NCBI RefSeq assembly: GCF_900176355.1
Contig: NZ_FWXI01000005.1
Span: 124,001-188,000, forward strand
Length of the DNA: 64,000 bases
Origin: Sporomusa malonica
Lineage (GTDB): Bacteria; Bacillota; Negativicutes; Sporomusales; Sporomusaceae
Reading direction: 5' to 3'
The position numbers and the translations under genes are program-made. Of the stretch, positions 1 through 9,634 are shown one piece after another; the stretch's first letter is position 1; each line of letters begins with the position of its first letter. The notes under the pieces are model-generated. The model did not search any database. It was given only the letters and a program-made list of their open reading frames with translations, and was not told where the DNA came from.

Positions 1-1
1 T

Positions 2-35
2 GGTAGAGATACTCCCGAGCGGGAGTATCTCTACC
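2..35 (-). terminator. Terminator hairpin after arcC
   Basis: A 15-bp perfect inverted repeat with a GAGC loop starts 5 bases beyond the arcC stop codon. The window edge hides any T-run, but position and stem strength suggest it ends the purine operon. Confidence 0.7.
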
Positions 36-40
36 TGCTT

Positions 41-991
41 CTATAGTTGCACGTGAGTTCCCGTTTTTCCAGCTACTGCTTCTTCCAAGGACTCCGGATT
101 GGTAATAATGGCTTTGCTGCCGCCGTTTTCCAGGAATTTGATTACAGCCTGGATCTTGGGCAGCATGCTGCCTGGTGCAAAATGATTTTCTTTTACATAT
201 TCTTTTAGTTCAGCAAGAGTGACTCTGTCTAAGGCTTTCTCTTCCGGTTTGCCGTAGTTTAAGTATACTTTGGGCACACCGGTTGAGATTATCAGTTCAT
301 CTGCTAGAATCTGTGTGGCTAGCAGGCTGGCGGCAAAGTCTTTGTCTATAACAGCATCGACGCCTTTAAAGCAGCCATCCTCCTGCCGGATGACCGGGAT
401 ACCGCCGCCGCCTACTGCAATCATGCAGTAACCTTCTCGTACTAATTTATGAATAACGTCTTTTTCGACAATTTCCAGGGGCAAAGGGGAAGCCACTACC
501 CGGCGGTAACCCCGCCCTGAGTCACTTACCATAACCCAGTCAGGATGCTCCTTTTGAATTTTTTCTGACTGCTCCTGGGTGTAAAAAGAGCCGATCGGTT
601 TGGTCGGTTTTTGAAAGGCCGGATCATTGGCGTCTACCACTACCTGCGTAACCAGGGTAATAGCCGATTTATCCATGCCCCTTTTTTTAAACTCATTATC
701 CATAGCCTGTTGAATCTGATAACCAATAGCCCCTTGGGTATCGGCTCCACAAGCTACCAGGGGTACAAAATGCATTCCTGCTACTTCGTTTGCAATTTCT
801 GACCGCCTGAGAATAAAACCTACCTGAGGTCCGTTGCCATGAGTAATAATTACCTCATACCCTTGTTCCATCATGCCAACAATATGCTTAGCAGTCTCAC
901 AGACGGCATCATACTGATCCTCTACCGTCTGGCGCGTGTTATCCCGAATTAAGGAGTTGCCCCCAATAGCGATAACAGCTAATTTGGTCAT
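41..991 (-). CDS. arcC: Carbamate kinase
   Basis: Carbamate kinase makes ATP from carbamoyl phosphate and ADP, releasing carbamate that decays to ammonia and CO2. The 316-residue length is normal for the family. The N-terminal AIGGNSL and the THGNGPQVG segment near residue 50 are typical of the amino-acid-kinase fold, and VGGGGIPV and the ITNPESL C-terminus also fit. It is the last gene of a seven-gene minus-strand operon, 2 bases after the carbamoyltransferase gene, which implies that the carbamoyl phosphate released by that enzyme is used here for substrate-level phosphorylation. A strong hairpin follows the stop. The start is ATG at 991 and the GGTGG overlapping the end of ygeW may serve as ribosome binding site. 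The call is secure; the physiological direction is inferred from context. Confidence 0.96.
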   Translation of the reverse strand: MTKLAVIAIGGNSLIRDNTRQTVEDQYDAVCETAKHIVGMMEQGYEVIITHGNGPQVGFILRRSEIANEVAGMHFVPLVACGADTQGAIGYQIQQAMDNEFKKRGMDKSAITLVTQVVVDANDPAFQKPTKPIGSFYTQEQSEKIQKEHPDWVMVSDSGRGYRRVVASPLPLEIVEKDVIHKLVREGYCMIAVGGGGIPVIRQEDGCFKGVDAVIDKDFAASLLATQILADELIISTGVPKVYLNYGKPEEKALDRVTLAELKEYVKENHFAPGSMLPKIQAVIKFLENGGSKAIITNPESLEEAVAGKTGTHVQL

Positions 992-993
992 AC

Positions 994-1998
994 TTATCTG
1001 CCACCCATTAACAGTGTCATAACAGCTTTGGCTGTGTGCAGGCGGTTTTCGGCTTCATCATAGACGATAGAATGTGGTCCGTCGATAACTGCATCTTCTA
1101 CTTCGTTGTTACGGTCAGCCGGCAATGCATGCATATACATTACATTTTTATCAGCGGTAGCCATTTTTTCCTTGGTGCATTTCCATGATCTTTGGGCTTT
1201 CAGTTTGTCATCCACTACGGCTACGGCACCGGAAGCAGCCACGCCAGTCTGGTCATTTACCCAGTTGCCCCAGTTTTTCGGAATCACGATATGAGCGCCC
1301 TCGTAGGCTTCGGCTTCATTGTTGGTAACAGTAACGGTACCGCCGTATTTTTCAGCATTGGCTTTGGCTTGGGCAATGACCCAGTCAGGCAGTTCCCAGC
1401 CTTTGGGATGGGCCAGGACAACGTCCATACCATAACGTGGGAACAGCAATACCTGGGATACCGGTACGGAGATGGGTTTTTTGTGGCTTTCGGCATAGGC
1501 CCAGATGATGGACACTTTTACCCGTTTCAAATCGCCGATTTTTTCCTTCATGGTCATGAGGTCGGCTAATGCCTGGAACGGATGATATAGGTCGCATTGC
1601 AGGTTCATAATGGGTTTTGAGGACCATTTGGCCATTTCGGTCAGGTATTTGTTGCCATAACCCCAGTTGCAATAACGACAGGCAATAGCATGACCGAAGC
1701 GGGATAGTATGATGGCCGTGTCTTTGGCACTTTCGCCGTGAGCTATCTGCATGCTGCTCGAATCTAAGAACCCTGCATGACCACCTAATTGAGCAAACCC
1801 GGCTTCCATGGAGTTTCTGGTACGAGTGGATTGTTCAAAGAACATGAGAAACATGGATTGATGTAGCAAATAGGGAGTGGGAACACCCATGGCAAATTTT
1901 TTCTTCAAATCTAGTGAAACCTCAAGCATGGTATCTACTTCTTCTTTAGTGAAATCTTCCAAGTTAATAAAATGTCTTCCTCTGAAAATAGATTGCAT
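994..1998 (-). CDS. ygeW: Knotted carbamoyltransferase YgeW
   Basis: This is a transcarbamoylase of the YgeW type, related to aspartate and ornithine carbamoyltransferases, whose natural substrate is not settled. The carbamoyl-phosphate loop STRTR lies near residues 57-61 and the family motif HALPADR near the C-terminus. I chose ATG at 1998 (334 residues) because AGGGAGGAA precedes it by about 7 bases; an in-frame ATG 27 bases upstream has no comparable site. It lies between ygeY and arcC, the usual companions of this gene in Escherichia coli and in clostridia that degrade purines. The likely role is phosphorolysis of a carbamoylated intermediate to give carbamoyl phosphate for ArcC. The family call is secure and the substrate is inferred. 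Confidence 0.94.
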   Translation of the reverse strand: MQSIFRGRHFINLEDFTKEEVDTMLEVSLDLKKKFAMGVPTPYLLHQSMFLMFFEQSTRTRNSMEAGFAQLGGHAGFLDSSSMQIAHGESAKDTAIILSRFGHAIACRYCNWGYGNKYLTEMAKWSSKPIMNLQCDLYHPFQALADLMTMKEKIGDLKRVKVSIIWAYAESHKKPISVPVSQVLLFPRYGMDVVLAHPKGWELPDWVIAQAKANAEKYGGTVTVTNNEAEAYEGAHIVIPKNWGNWVNDQTGVAASGAVAVVDDKLKAQRSWKCTKEKMATADKNVMYMHALPADRNNEVEDAVIDGPHSIVYDEAENRLHTAKAVMTLLMGGR

Positions 1999-2068
1999 TG
2001 TAAATTCCTCCCTAAAAATTTTCATGTTTTTATATATTATGGTGTAGTTACCATAACTATCGCTAAGG

Positions 2069-3310
2069 TTACACCAGATTTTCGGTGTGTTCCGTCATTT
2101 TGTCAGCGTATTTTTGGGTATAAATCAGCGGAACGGCCGCATACATGGCGGCGCAGTTTACCAGTTCCTTCTTCCAGGTGCGTTCATTAGGGGCATGGGC
2201 CTGGTCTTCATGGCCGGGTCCAAAGCCAATGCAAGGAATGCCAAAACGCCCCATAATGGAAACGCCGTTAGTGGAAAAGGTCCATTTATCGACTTTGGGT
2301 GCTTCTTTGAACAAACCTTGGAAAGCATCTACCAGGGTATGACATACAGGATGTTCGTTCTCAATAAGCCAGGTTGGGAAATAACACTCGGTCGGATATA
2401 CCAAGCCGGTATATGCAGGCCTTTCGTAGGTATACATGGTGACTTCGGCATTGGCTGCTTTTACCGAAGGAAGGTTTTTTATCTGCTGAATGGCATATTC
2501 GCCGGTTTCTCCGGCCGTCAACCGTCTGTCGATGGAAATCCAGCAACTGTCAGCCACGGCGCAGCGTGAAGGAGACGTATGGAAAATTTCCGAAACCGTC
2601 AGGCTGCCTTTGCCCAGGAAGTTGTGATCCATAAGGTTTTCATGCAGGGCTTTTAGATCACTAAGAATGGGTCCCATTTTATAGATGGCATTATCGCCCC
2701 GCTCGGGCGCTGAGCCATGGCAGCTCACGCCGGTGGTTTTTACCCGGATTTCCATACGTCCTCTCTGGCCTCTATAAATTTTGCCGTCTGTCGGCTCAGT
2801 GCTTATCACAAACTCAGGACGCAGTTTATCCTCCTGAATAATATATTGCCAGCAAAGGCCGTCGCAGTCTTCTTCCTGAACTGATCCAACCATAACTAAG
2901 GTATAGTCGTCTTCTAGGCCAAGGTCTTTAATGATCTTACCGGCATAAACCATGGAAGCCATACCGCCTTCCTGGTCGCTGGCCCCTCGGCCGATGATGA
3001 TTTCTTTATCCTCATACCCTTGATAGGGATCATATTGCCAGTTTTCCGGATTGCCGACTCCAACTGTGTCAATATGGGCATCCATGGCGATAAGGTGTTT
3101 ACCATGACCAATGTAGCCTAAGATGTTGCCCATCGGGTCGATCTCCACTTTATCAAAACCTACTTTTTCCATTTCCTCCTTAATCCGCAGGACGACTTTT
3201 TCCTCCTGGCAGCTTTCACTAGGAATGGCAATCATATCGCGTAGAAATCTACTCATTTCCGGTTCATACTTTTTCGCAAGTTTCATTATTTTTTCAAAAT
3301 CCAGATTCAA
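2069..3310 (-). CDS. ygeY: YgeY-family M20 peptidase/deacetylase-like hydrolase
   Basis: A zinc-dependent amidohydrolase of the M20 family in the YgeY branch, often labelled selenium-metabolism linked because of its genomic company. At 413 residues it is full length. The metal-site segments MDAHIDTVG (residues about 76-84) and [10 protein letters not shown] (about 109-118), a later STEPTD, and a C-terminal [13 protein letters not shown] region are all present. It is thought to hydrolyse a carbamoylated or acylated diamino acid made during anaerobic purine breakdown. It follows an NCS2 permease and precedes ygeW in the same operon. The ribosome binding site AAAGGGG is about 12 bases from the ATG, a little far; an ATG eight codons downstream is an alternative start. 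Confidence 0.93.
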   Translation of the reverse strand: MNLDFEKIMKLAKKYEPEMSRFLRDMIAIPSESCQEEKVVLRIKEEMEKVGFDKVEIDPMGNILGYIGHGKHLIAMDAHIDTVGVGNPENWQYDPYQGYEDKEIIIGRGASDQEGGMASMVYAGKIIKDLGLEDDYTLVMVGSVQEEDCDGLCWQYIIQEDKLRPEFVISTEPTDGKIYRGQRGRMEIRVKTTGVSCHGSAPERGDNAIYKMGPILSDLKALHENLMDHNFLGKGSLTVSEIFHTSPSRCAVADSCWISIDRRLTAGETGEYAIQQIKNLPSVKAANAEVTMYTYERPAYTGLVYPTECYFPTWLIENEHPVCHTLVDAFQGLFKEAPKVDKWTFSTNGVSIMGRFGIPCIGFGPGHEDQAHAPNERTWKKELVNCAAMYAAVPLIYTQKYADKMTEHTENLV

Positions 3311-3361
3311 AATAATTGCCCCTTTCTTGTTTTGCTTATCTTATTGTTCCTGCCCCTTTTC

Positions 3362-4702
3362 CTATCCTCTGGCTGAGACTTCTTTTTTGTCGGTAACATC
3401 ATGAGGTGCTTCCTTACCGTTTAAAAGGAGATTCAAGAGAATGGCGGCCAAGCTGCCGGCGGTAATGCCGCTGTGCAGAATGACCTGCAGCCAGCTGGGG
3501 AAACCGTGATAAAATTTAGGTACGGCTAAAGTAATCATCCCGATACCAATGCTAATGCCTACCACCATAATGTTGTGCGTTCCATCAAAGTTGACTTTAG
3601 ACAAAGTCTTAATGCCGCTGGCTGCTACCATACCAAACATGACAATACCCGCGCCGCCTAGTACCGGATGCGGTATGGCTGCAACCATAGCGGCCAGCTT
3701 TGGAATTAGACCAAGGGCTATCAAGATAACCCCGGCAGCCGCCACCACAAACCGGCTTTTTACCCGGGTTAACCCTACCAAGCCTACGTTTTGAGCAAAG
3801 GCAGTATAAGGGAAACTGTTTAAAATACCGCCAAGTACAGTTGAGAAGCCATCGGCTCGCAAACATCTGGCCAAGTCTTCCTTATGAATGGGTTTTTCAA
3901 TAATTTCGCCAATAGCGATACAGTCGCCGGTGGTTTCGGTCATAACCACAAGCATAACTAGCACCATGGCCGCGATGGAAGCAATATCAAAAGTTGGCAA
4001 TCCAAACCAGAAGGGCGTGGTAATACCCACCCAGCCGGCAGTTCCTACCTGACTAAAGTTGACCATTCCCAGAGGAATGGCAAGAAGCGTTCCAGAGATT
4101 AAGCCTAAGAGAACGGCAATGTTACTTATGAAGCCGGTAAAATATTTGTAGAAGAATAGCACCAGCATCATAACCACAAACGCCAGGCCAATGTATTCCG
4201 GACTGGCATAATCCTTGGCTGTCGGATTGCCGCCTGCGGCCCACATGACAGCAACCGGCATCAAAGTGACGCCGATAATGGTGATAATAGTACCCGTAAC
4301 TACCGGCGGAAAAAAACGAATCAACCTGCTAAAATAGGGTGCTGCCAGGTAGGTAACAAGCCCGGCTACAATAATGGCACCGTAGATGGCTGGCATACCA
4401 TGGGTTTTACCAATAATAATCATGGGCGTAACGGCCGCAAACGTAACGCCCTGAATCATGGGAATCCGAATCCCCATATTGCCAATGCCCAGAGTCTGAA
4501 TCAGGGTGGCGATACCACAGGTAAATAAGTCGGCATTAATCAGGAAGATTAATTGTTCTCTGCTTAATCCGATGGCATTGGCGATAATGAGCGGGACGGC
4601 AACAGCCCCGGCATACATGGCCAATACATGCTGTAAACCATAGATAAACAGTTGCCCCGGTGGCAGCATTTCATCAACTGGATGACGTGTATTCTCTGTC
4701 AC
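3362..4702 (-). CDS. NCS2-family xanthine/uric acid-type permease
   Basis: A 446-residue polytopic membrane protein of the nucleobase:cation symporter-2 (NAT) family, which imports xanthine, uric acid or uracil with protons or sodium. The region MTETTGDCIAIGEI near residue 250 matches the NAT signature region and the protein has the usual dozen or so hydrophobic segments. The start is GTG at 4702, preceded by GAGGTGATG. It sits between adenine deaminase and ygeY, so a purine substrate is likely. The second permease of the operon belongs to a different branch (AzgA type), so the two probably import oxidised purines and adenine/guanine/hypoxanthine respectively. Exact specificity cannot be read from the sequence. 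Confidence 0.93.
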   Translation of the reverse strand: MTENTRHPVDEMLPPGQLFIYGLQHVLAMYAGAVAVPLIIANAIGLSREQLIFLINADLFTCGIATLIQTLGIGNMGIRIPMIQGVTFAAVTPMIIIGKTHGMPAIYGAIIVAGLVTYLAAPYFSRLIRFFPPVVTGTIITIIGVTLMPVAVMWAAGGNPTAKDYASPEYIGLAFVVMMLVLFFYKYFTGFISNIAVLLGLISGTLLAIPLGMVNFSQVGTAGWVGITTPFWFGLPTFDIASIAAMVLVMLVVMTETTGDCIAIGEIIEKPIHKEDLARCLRADGFSTVLGGILNSFPYTAFAQNVGLVGLTRVKSRFVVAAAGVILIALGLIPKLAAMVAAIPHPVLGGAGIVMFGMVAASGIKTLSKVNFDGTHNIMVVGISIGIGMITLAVPKFYHGFPSWLQVILHSGITAGSLAAILLNLLLNGKEAPHDVTDKKEVSARG

Positions 4703-4767
4703 TCTACATCACCTCGTTTTATTCTCATTGTACTTTCTGTGTGCTTGAGCACAATTGCTTACCTTGA

Positions 4768-6480
4768 TTACACGGACACCGATACAAGTTGAAACGTTGT
4801 GACATCTACCAGGCCGCCAGCTGTTAACTTTAAGGCAGGAATAACCGGCAGACTTAAAAAGGCTAAAGTCATAAAGGGATCGTATTCCATTTTTACCCCA
4901 AGACTGCGGGCTATTTTTTGCAGGGCGGCCAACTTTTCCTGTACCTCGCTGATATTCTGATCGGTCATAAGTCCAGCTAGCGGTAAGGGCAGAGTACCTA
5001 GAATTTCCCCTTCAGCGGCAATGACCAAACCGCCTTGAATATGTTCAATTGCCTTTACGGCCAGCATAATGGCTGCATCGTCTGTTCCGACCACCACCAG
5101 ATTGTGGGAATCATGGGCAATGGTCGACGCTATAGCCCCCTGTTTGAGGCCTAAGCCCTTGAGCAGTCCCACCCCCACCTTGCCTGTGCCCTTATGCCGT
5201 TCCCAAACTACCAGTTTTAGAATATCTCGGGTGGTATCGGGAACAAACTCCCCTTGAACTACCGGCATAGGCAGCTCTAAGGCAGTGGTAACCAACTGGT
5301 GGGGCATTAAGCCAACCACTCTGGCTATGGAAGAATGGGCCGGAAGTCGTAGCTTTTCTCGGCTGATTGGCCCCAGGGAAAGGGTATTGCGTATCGCTTT
5401 GTCGTCCACGAAGAAGTTCTTGAACAGGGATTTTCCATCTTCCGCTGCCAATTGTCCATCTTTAAACACCATAACCGGACGCCAATCTTTCAGATTGTCA
5501 AATACCAGTAAGTCAGCCCGATATCCAGGGGCAACCGCTCCCAAGTCACTAATTCGAAAATAATTAGCTGCATTGATGGTGGCCATTTGCAGTACCCAAG
5601 CCAGATCGGTACCTGCTGATACGGCCACATTAACTATATGATTAATGTGGCCTTGTTCAATTAAATCCGCCGGATGACGGTCATCGGTAGCAAACATACA
5701 GCGTTTTACCGTGTACTGGTTTATCGCAGGTAACAGACTTAACAAATTTTTGGCTGCCGATCCTTCCCTGAGCATGACATGCATGCCTTGCGCAAGTCGT
5801 TCAGTTGCTTCTTTAGGAGTAACGCATTCATGATCAGAGCAAATCCCGGCGGCAATATAACCGGTCAAATTTTTTCCCGTTAAGCCCGGGGCATGGCCGT
5901 CAACCAGCTTGCCCTGGGCCAGTTGGATTTTTTCGAAGACGGCGTTAGAGTTGTGGAGTACTCCGGGATAATCCATCATTTCGCCCAAACCAAGTACCCG
6001 TGGATGATGAATAAACTCCTCCAAATCCTTGGCCGAAAGTGTAGCACCCGAATGTTCCAAAGGGGTAGCCGGCACACAAGACGGCAGCATCACGTATACA
6101 TTTAAGGGAAGCTGCTCGGTAGCATTGAGCACATAGCGAATGCCTTCTAAACCTGCCACATTGGCAATCTCATGGGGATCGGCAATTACCGTTGTTGTGC
6201 CGTTAGGCACCACCGCACAAGCAAACTGCGCGGGATTTACCATGGAACTTTCCAGGTGGACATGTCCGTCAATAAAGCCAGGCGTTATGTATTTTCCTGC
6301 TACATCTATTTCCTTGCGTCCGCTGTACTCTCCAATCCCGGCAATATAGCCATTGACAATGGCCACATCCCCTTTGGTAAAAGTGCCTGTAAATACATTA
6401 AATACTTGGGCATTTTTCAGCACCAAATCGGCTGCCGATCGTCCTAAAGCCGTATCCACCAGTTTGTGTACCGGTTTCAC
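4768..6480 (-). CDS. ade: Adenine deaminase
   Basis: Adenine deaminase converts adenine to hypoxanthine and ammonia. The 570-residue protein is full length for the bacterial Ade family of metal-dependent amidohydrolases. The GFIDGHVHLESS metal motif is at residues 69-80, followed by DPHEIANV and later VDGHAP and ATDDRHP metal-ligand segments. The start is GTG at 6480 with AAGGGGATG upstream. Its position between two purine permeases in the ygeX-ygeY-ygeW-arcC operon says that adenine enters the same degradation route. A G/C-rich hairpin (6499-6527) separates it from the upstream permease gene. Confidence 0.96.
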   Translation of the reverse strand: MKPVHKLVDTALGRSAADLVLKNAQVFNVFTGTFTKGDVAIVNGYIAGIGEYSGRKEIDVAGKYITPGFIDGHVHLESSMVNPAQFACAVVPNGTTTVIADPHEIANVAGLEGIRYVLNATEQLPLNVYVMLPSCVPATPLEHSGATLSAKDLEEFIHHPRVLGLGEMMDYPGVLHNSNAVFEKIQLAQGKLVDGHAPGLTGKNLTGYIAAGICSDHECVTPKEATERLAQGMHVMLREGSAAKNLLSLLPAINQYTVKRCMFATDDRHPADLIEQGHINHIVNVAVSAGTDLAWVLQMATINAANYFRISDLGAVAPGYRADLLVFDNLKDWRPVMVFKDGQLAAEDGKSLFKNFFVDDKAIRNTLSLGPISREKLRLPAHSSIARVVGLMPHQLVTTALELPMPVVQGEFVPDTTRDILKLVVWERHKGTGKVGVGLLKGLGLKQGAIASTIAHDSHNLVVVGTDDAAIMLAVKAIEHIQGGLVIAAEGEILGTLPLPLAGLMTDQNISEVQEKLAALQKIARSLGVKMEYDPFMTLAFLSLPVIPALKLTAGGLVDVTTFQLVSVSV

Positions 6481-6498
6481 GCTACATCCCCTTTCTTT

Positions 6499-6527
6499 GC
6501 CGGGGAAGGATGTCGCCCTTCCCCGGC
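6499..6527. repeat. Intergenic hairpin between permease and ade
   Basis: GCCGGGGAAGG pairs perfectly with CCTTCCCCGGC across a 7-base loop. No T-run follows on the transcribed strand, so this is more likely an mRNA processing or stability element than a terminator. Confidence 0.6.
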
Positions 6528-6545
6528 GGCTACATACTGCACGGA

Positions 6546-7868
6546 CTAATGTAGACGCATATAGAAGTTAGCGAGGAAGGCCAAGCTGACAAGCCACATA
6601 ATGAGACTGACTTCTTTGCCTCTGCCGGACAATACTTTTACAAAGGTGTAGCTAACAAAACCAAAGGCAAAACCGTTGGCAATACTGAAAGTCAAAGGCA
6701 TCATAATAATAGTCATAAAAGCTGGAAACCCATCGGTAAAGTCAGCAAAGCTTACATGGACGATCTCAGCCATCATCAGTGCTCCTACCAGAATCAGGGC
6801 CGGTGCCGTAGCAAAGCCGGGCACCAAACCGATTAGTGGAGCAAACAACAGGGAAACAACAAACAAGCCGGCCACTGTCAGGGCTGTCAAACCGGTTTTA
6901 CCGCCTTCGGCAATACCAGCGGCACTTTCTATATATGAGGTTACCGTGGAGGTGCCAAAAATAGCACTGGTAAGCGTTCCTACCGCGTCGGTGGTCAAGG
7001 CCTTGTCGAGATTTTCGATATCACCTTTGTCATTCATCAGTTTGGCCTTACGGGTCAGGCCAATGAGTGTTCCCATGTTGTCAAAGAGTTCCACAATGGT
7101 AAAGGTAAAGATAATGGAGAATATACCGAATTGCCAGGCACCCATCAGGTCTAACTGCATAAAGGTAGGTGCCATACTGGGAATATTAAAGCTAATAATA
7201 TCATTTAACCCTTTAGGAGCCGGCACAACACCGAAAATCATTCCTAAAATAGTGGTGGTTATGATCCCAATGAGTATAGAACCTTTAACATTTCTGGCCA
7301 TGAGAACGGCGGTCAGAATCAAGCCAAAACAGGCCAATAACGGTTCTTTATCGATTAAGTGACCTACTGTCACAAATGTTGCTTTATCTGCAATAATGAT
7401 GCCAGCATTTTTTAGCCCAATAAAAGCGATAAACAAACCGATACCTACGCCGATGGCGCATTTTAAGTTCATCGGCACAGACTTGATAATGGCCTGCCGA
7501 ATACCGCCAATGGTTAAGATCAGGAACAAAATACCGGAGAAAAATACCGCTCCCAGAGCAACCTGCCAGGAAAGGTGCAGCACTCCTACTACATAGTAGG
7601 CAAAGAAAGCATTTAGTCCCATGCCAGGTGCTACGGCAATAGGGAAGTTGGCCCACACAGCCATAAGGGTTGTTGCTAAAGCGGTGGCCCATATGGTAGA
7701 AGCAATGGCCGCTTCTTTGGGAATTCCCGCATCTGCCAAAATGTTGGGGTTGACAAAGATGATGTAGGCTAAGGCCACAAAGGTGGTCAAGCCTGCCAGC
7801 ATTTCCGTCTTGACATCGGTTTGTTTTTGACTGAGTTTAAACATCCGGTCGAGTATACCTTGGTCCAT
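6546..7868 (-). CDS. NCS2-family adenine/guanine/hypoxanthine permease (AzgA/PbuG type)
   Basis: A 440-residue membrane protein of the AzgA/PbuG/AdePQ branch of purine permeases. The N-terminal FKLSQKQTDVKTEMLAGLTTF segment, the NPNILADAGIP stretch near residue 40 and the GMGLNAFFAY motif near residue 80 are characteristic. TSYIESAAGIAEGG in the middle is another family hallmark. It has an AAGGAGGAG ribosome binding site. It is the second gene of the operon, after ygeX, and directly precedes adenine deaminase, which fits import of adenine or hypoxanthine. A truncated copy of the structured intergenic repeat lies in the leader between ygeX and this gene. Confidence 0.94.
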   Translation of the reverse strand: MDQGILDRMFKLSQKQTDVKTEMLAGLTTFVALAYIIFVNPNILADAGIPKEAAIASTIWATALATTLMAVWANFPIAVAPGMGLNAFFAYYVVGVLHLSWQVALGAVFFSGILFLILTIGGIRQAIIKSVPMNLKCAIGVGIGLFIAFIGLKNAGIIIADKATFVTVGHLIDKEPLLACFGLILTAVLMARNVKGSILIGIITTTILGMIFGVVPAPKGLNDIISFNIPSMAPTFMQLDLMGAWQFGIFSIIFTFTIVELFDNMGTLIGLTRKAKLMNDKGDIENLDKALTTDAVGTLTSAIFGTSTVTSYIESAAGIAEGGKTGLTALTVAGLFVVSLLFAPLIGLVPGFATAPALILVGALMMAEIVHVSFADFTDGFPAFMTIIMMPLTFSIANGFAFGFVSYTFVKVLSGRGKEVSLIMWLVSLAFLANFYMRLH

Positions 7869-7972
7869 TTTATCTCCTCCTTAAAATCACCCGGTTTCCA
7901 CCGACCTATAGATTTGTAGGAATCCTGCCTCTATCATCTCCTTCCTTTAAATCAATTGCCACCTAATAAAGT

Positions 7973-8040
7973 AAACACAGCTTGCGCCGAGCCTTTGACG
8001 AAAGCGGAAGCTGATGTTACCAGAGAATGTTTACGTAAAC
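7973..8040 (+). repeat. Structured intergenic repeat, copy B (short)
   Basis: The sequence CTTGCGCCGAGCCT followed by ACGAAAGCGGAAGC and TGATGTTA matches the first two thirds of the repeat at 9651-9738. The last third is replaced by the palindrome GTTTACGTAAAC. It lies between ygeX and the permease gene. Confidence 0.75.
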
Positions 8041-8072
8041 CCAACCTAATGATGGCATCTCCCGCACCTATT

Positions 8073-9293
8073 TCATATAGATGGGACAGGATATTCTCCA
8101 TTCCAGGTAATACCGCGGTATTTGACCGGATCGGTGTCGCCTTCGGTGCTAAACAGCAGGATTCTCGATTTCTCATTTAAACCCAGCTTTGCTTTGGCTT
8201 CTGCCATATCCGGGTTAGTCATAAGCTCTGCCACAAGACCGGCGGTAACGGCTCCTGACTCTCCGGAAATCACCCGGGCATCAATACCTAAGGGATTTCC
8301 CAGAATACGCATACCCTTGGCTGCCACCCAGTCAGGACAAGAAGCAAACATATTGCTGTAATCCCTGAGAACGTTCCAGGCAATGGTATTCGGCTCGCCA
8401 CAGGCTAAACCGGCCATAATTGTTGCTAAATCCCCGTTAACAATTCTTGGTTCACCATCATTGGCCAGAGCTGATTTATATAAGCAGTCGGCCTGGTCAG
8501 ACTCTACGATTACCGTTACCGGACGGTCGCTTTCACAGGCCGAGGCAAAGAACCCCTGTACCGCGCCGGCTAACGAACCTACCCCCGCCTGTACAAACAC
8601 ATGGGTGGGTTTTTCCACACCTACTGCCTTAAGTTGCTCCAAAGCTTCCAACGCCATAGTCCCATAGCCCTGCATAATCCACGTAGGAATTTCTTCATAC
8701 CCTTTCCAGGCCGTATCCTGCACTACCACCCAGCCATACTTTTTAGCATTTTCTGTAGCCAAGCGTACCGCGTCATCATAGTTCAAGTCGGTAATAGAAG
8801 CCTCTGCCCCTTCAGCCCGGATATTTTCTAGACGAGTGAGGGAAGAGCCTTTGGGCATATACACCACAGATTTCTGCTTTAATCTGTTAGCCGTCCAGGC
8901 AACCCCCCGTCCATGATTGCCATCTGTTGCTGTGGTAAAAGTAATTTCCCCCAACTCTTTACGAACTTCATCGGAGGTCAGCCGTTCATAACCCAGTTGA
9001 CTTATATCTCTCCTCAGACGCTTAGCTAAGTACTTGGCCATAGCGAAAGAGCCGCCTAGTACCTTAAAGGCATTTAAGCCAAAACGATAAGATTCATCTT
9101 TTACATACATACCTGCTACTCCCAAATAGGCGGCTAAATCATTCAACTGACGAAGCGGGGTTGCGCTATATTCAGGAAAGCTTTTATGGAATTGCCTCAC
9201 CTTGCTGATTTCCTGACAACTCAAAAAATCAATAGAAACTTTCTCTTGCTTCTCCATCATTTGGTTCTTAATCCATTTAATTTTTTGGTTCAT
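8073..9293 (-). CDS. ygeX: 2,3-Diaminopropionate ammonia-lyase
   Basis: This PLP enzyme converts 2,3-diaminopropionate to pyruvate and two ammonia. The 406-residue protein has the fold-type II Schiff-base lysine in NAFKVLGGS at residue 77, the position found in the E. coli enzyme, and the substrate/cofactor segment TDGNHGRG. GVGSLAGAVQGF is the glycine-rich phosphate loop. The ribosome binding site GAGGGA is 6-8 bases from ATG 9293. It is the first gene of the purine operon, about 40 bases downstream of the sigma-54 promoter. In anaerobic purine degraders ygeX is grouped with ygeY, ygeW and carbamate kinase, where it would deliver the purine carbon skeleton to pyruvate. That pathway role is known from other bacteria and inferred here. 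Confidence 0.96.
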   Translation of the reverse strand: MNQKIKWIKNQMMEKQEKVSIDFLSCQEISKVRQFHKSFPEYSATPLRQLNDLAAYLGVAGMYVKDESYRFGLNAFKVLGGSFAMAKYLAKRLRRDISQLGYERLTSDEVRKELGEITFTTATDGNHGRGVAWTANRLKQKSVVYMPKGSSLTRLENIRAEGAEASITDLNYDDAVRLATENAKKYGWVVVQDTAWKGYEEIPTWIMQGYGTMALEALEQLKAVGVEKPTHVFVQAGVGSLAGAVQGFFASACESDRPVTVIVESDQADCLYKSALANDGEPRIVNGDLATIMAGLACGEPNTIAWNVLRDYSNMFASCPDWVAAKGMRILGNPLGIDARVISGESGAVTAGLVAELMTNPDMAEAKAKLGLNEKSRILLFSTEGDTDPVKYRGITWNGEYPVPSI

Positions 9294-9341
9294 TCCTAGT
9301 CCCTCTTTTCTGGTTTATTGCACATTCTATTACCAATATCT

Positions 9342-9357
9342 TGCAAAAACCATGCCA
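9342..9357 (-). promoter_or_regulatory. Sigma-54 promoter of the ygeX operon
   Basis: Read on the minus strand this is TGGCATGGTTTTTGCA, a near-exact match to the -24/-12 consensus TGGCAC-N5-TTGCA with the correct GG-to-GC spacing. The predicted start is about 12 bases downstream, leaving a leader of roughly 40 bases before ygeX. A sigma-54 activator gene is adjacent. Confidence 0.9.
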
Positions 9358-9512
9358 TGTTAAACTATCCCATAGAAATAGCTTGTTCTGATGGGTAAAA
9401 GACCCTATATTCCCATATAATATATTGAAGTTTGACTTCAAATATTTTTTCTTTGTCTCCCACCTAGTTCTTAAAATCTACCTATTATATTTTTTAATTT
9501 CCAGTTTTCTCT

Positions 9513-9543
9513 TATCAAAATGATAATTTTTATCATTTTGATA
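9513..9543. promoter_or_regulatory. Two palindromic upstream activator sites
   Basis: TATCAAAATGATA (9513-9525) and its reverse complement (9531-9543) sit 5 bases apart, 18 bases centre to centre, about 170 bases upstream of the -24 element. The half site is TATCA/TGATA. They are the likely enhancer sites of the adjacent sigma-54 activator. Confidence 0.75.
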
Positions 9544-9634
9544 AATTACGTCCTCTAACTTCTACTTTTGTCCTTTCCTATAAAGCACACTATTTTTCTG
9601 CTTTGCATTTGTCCTATAATCAATAACTTATATT

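Noticed and set aside
6676-7362. 228-codon plus-strand frame
   Set aside because: Antisense to the AzgA/PbuG permease gene; no start signal.
7952-8180. Two 74-codon frames on opposite strands
   Set aside because: They fall in the repeat copy and the end of ygeX and mirror each other; no ribosome binding site.
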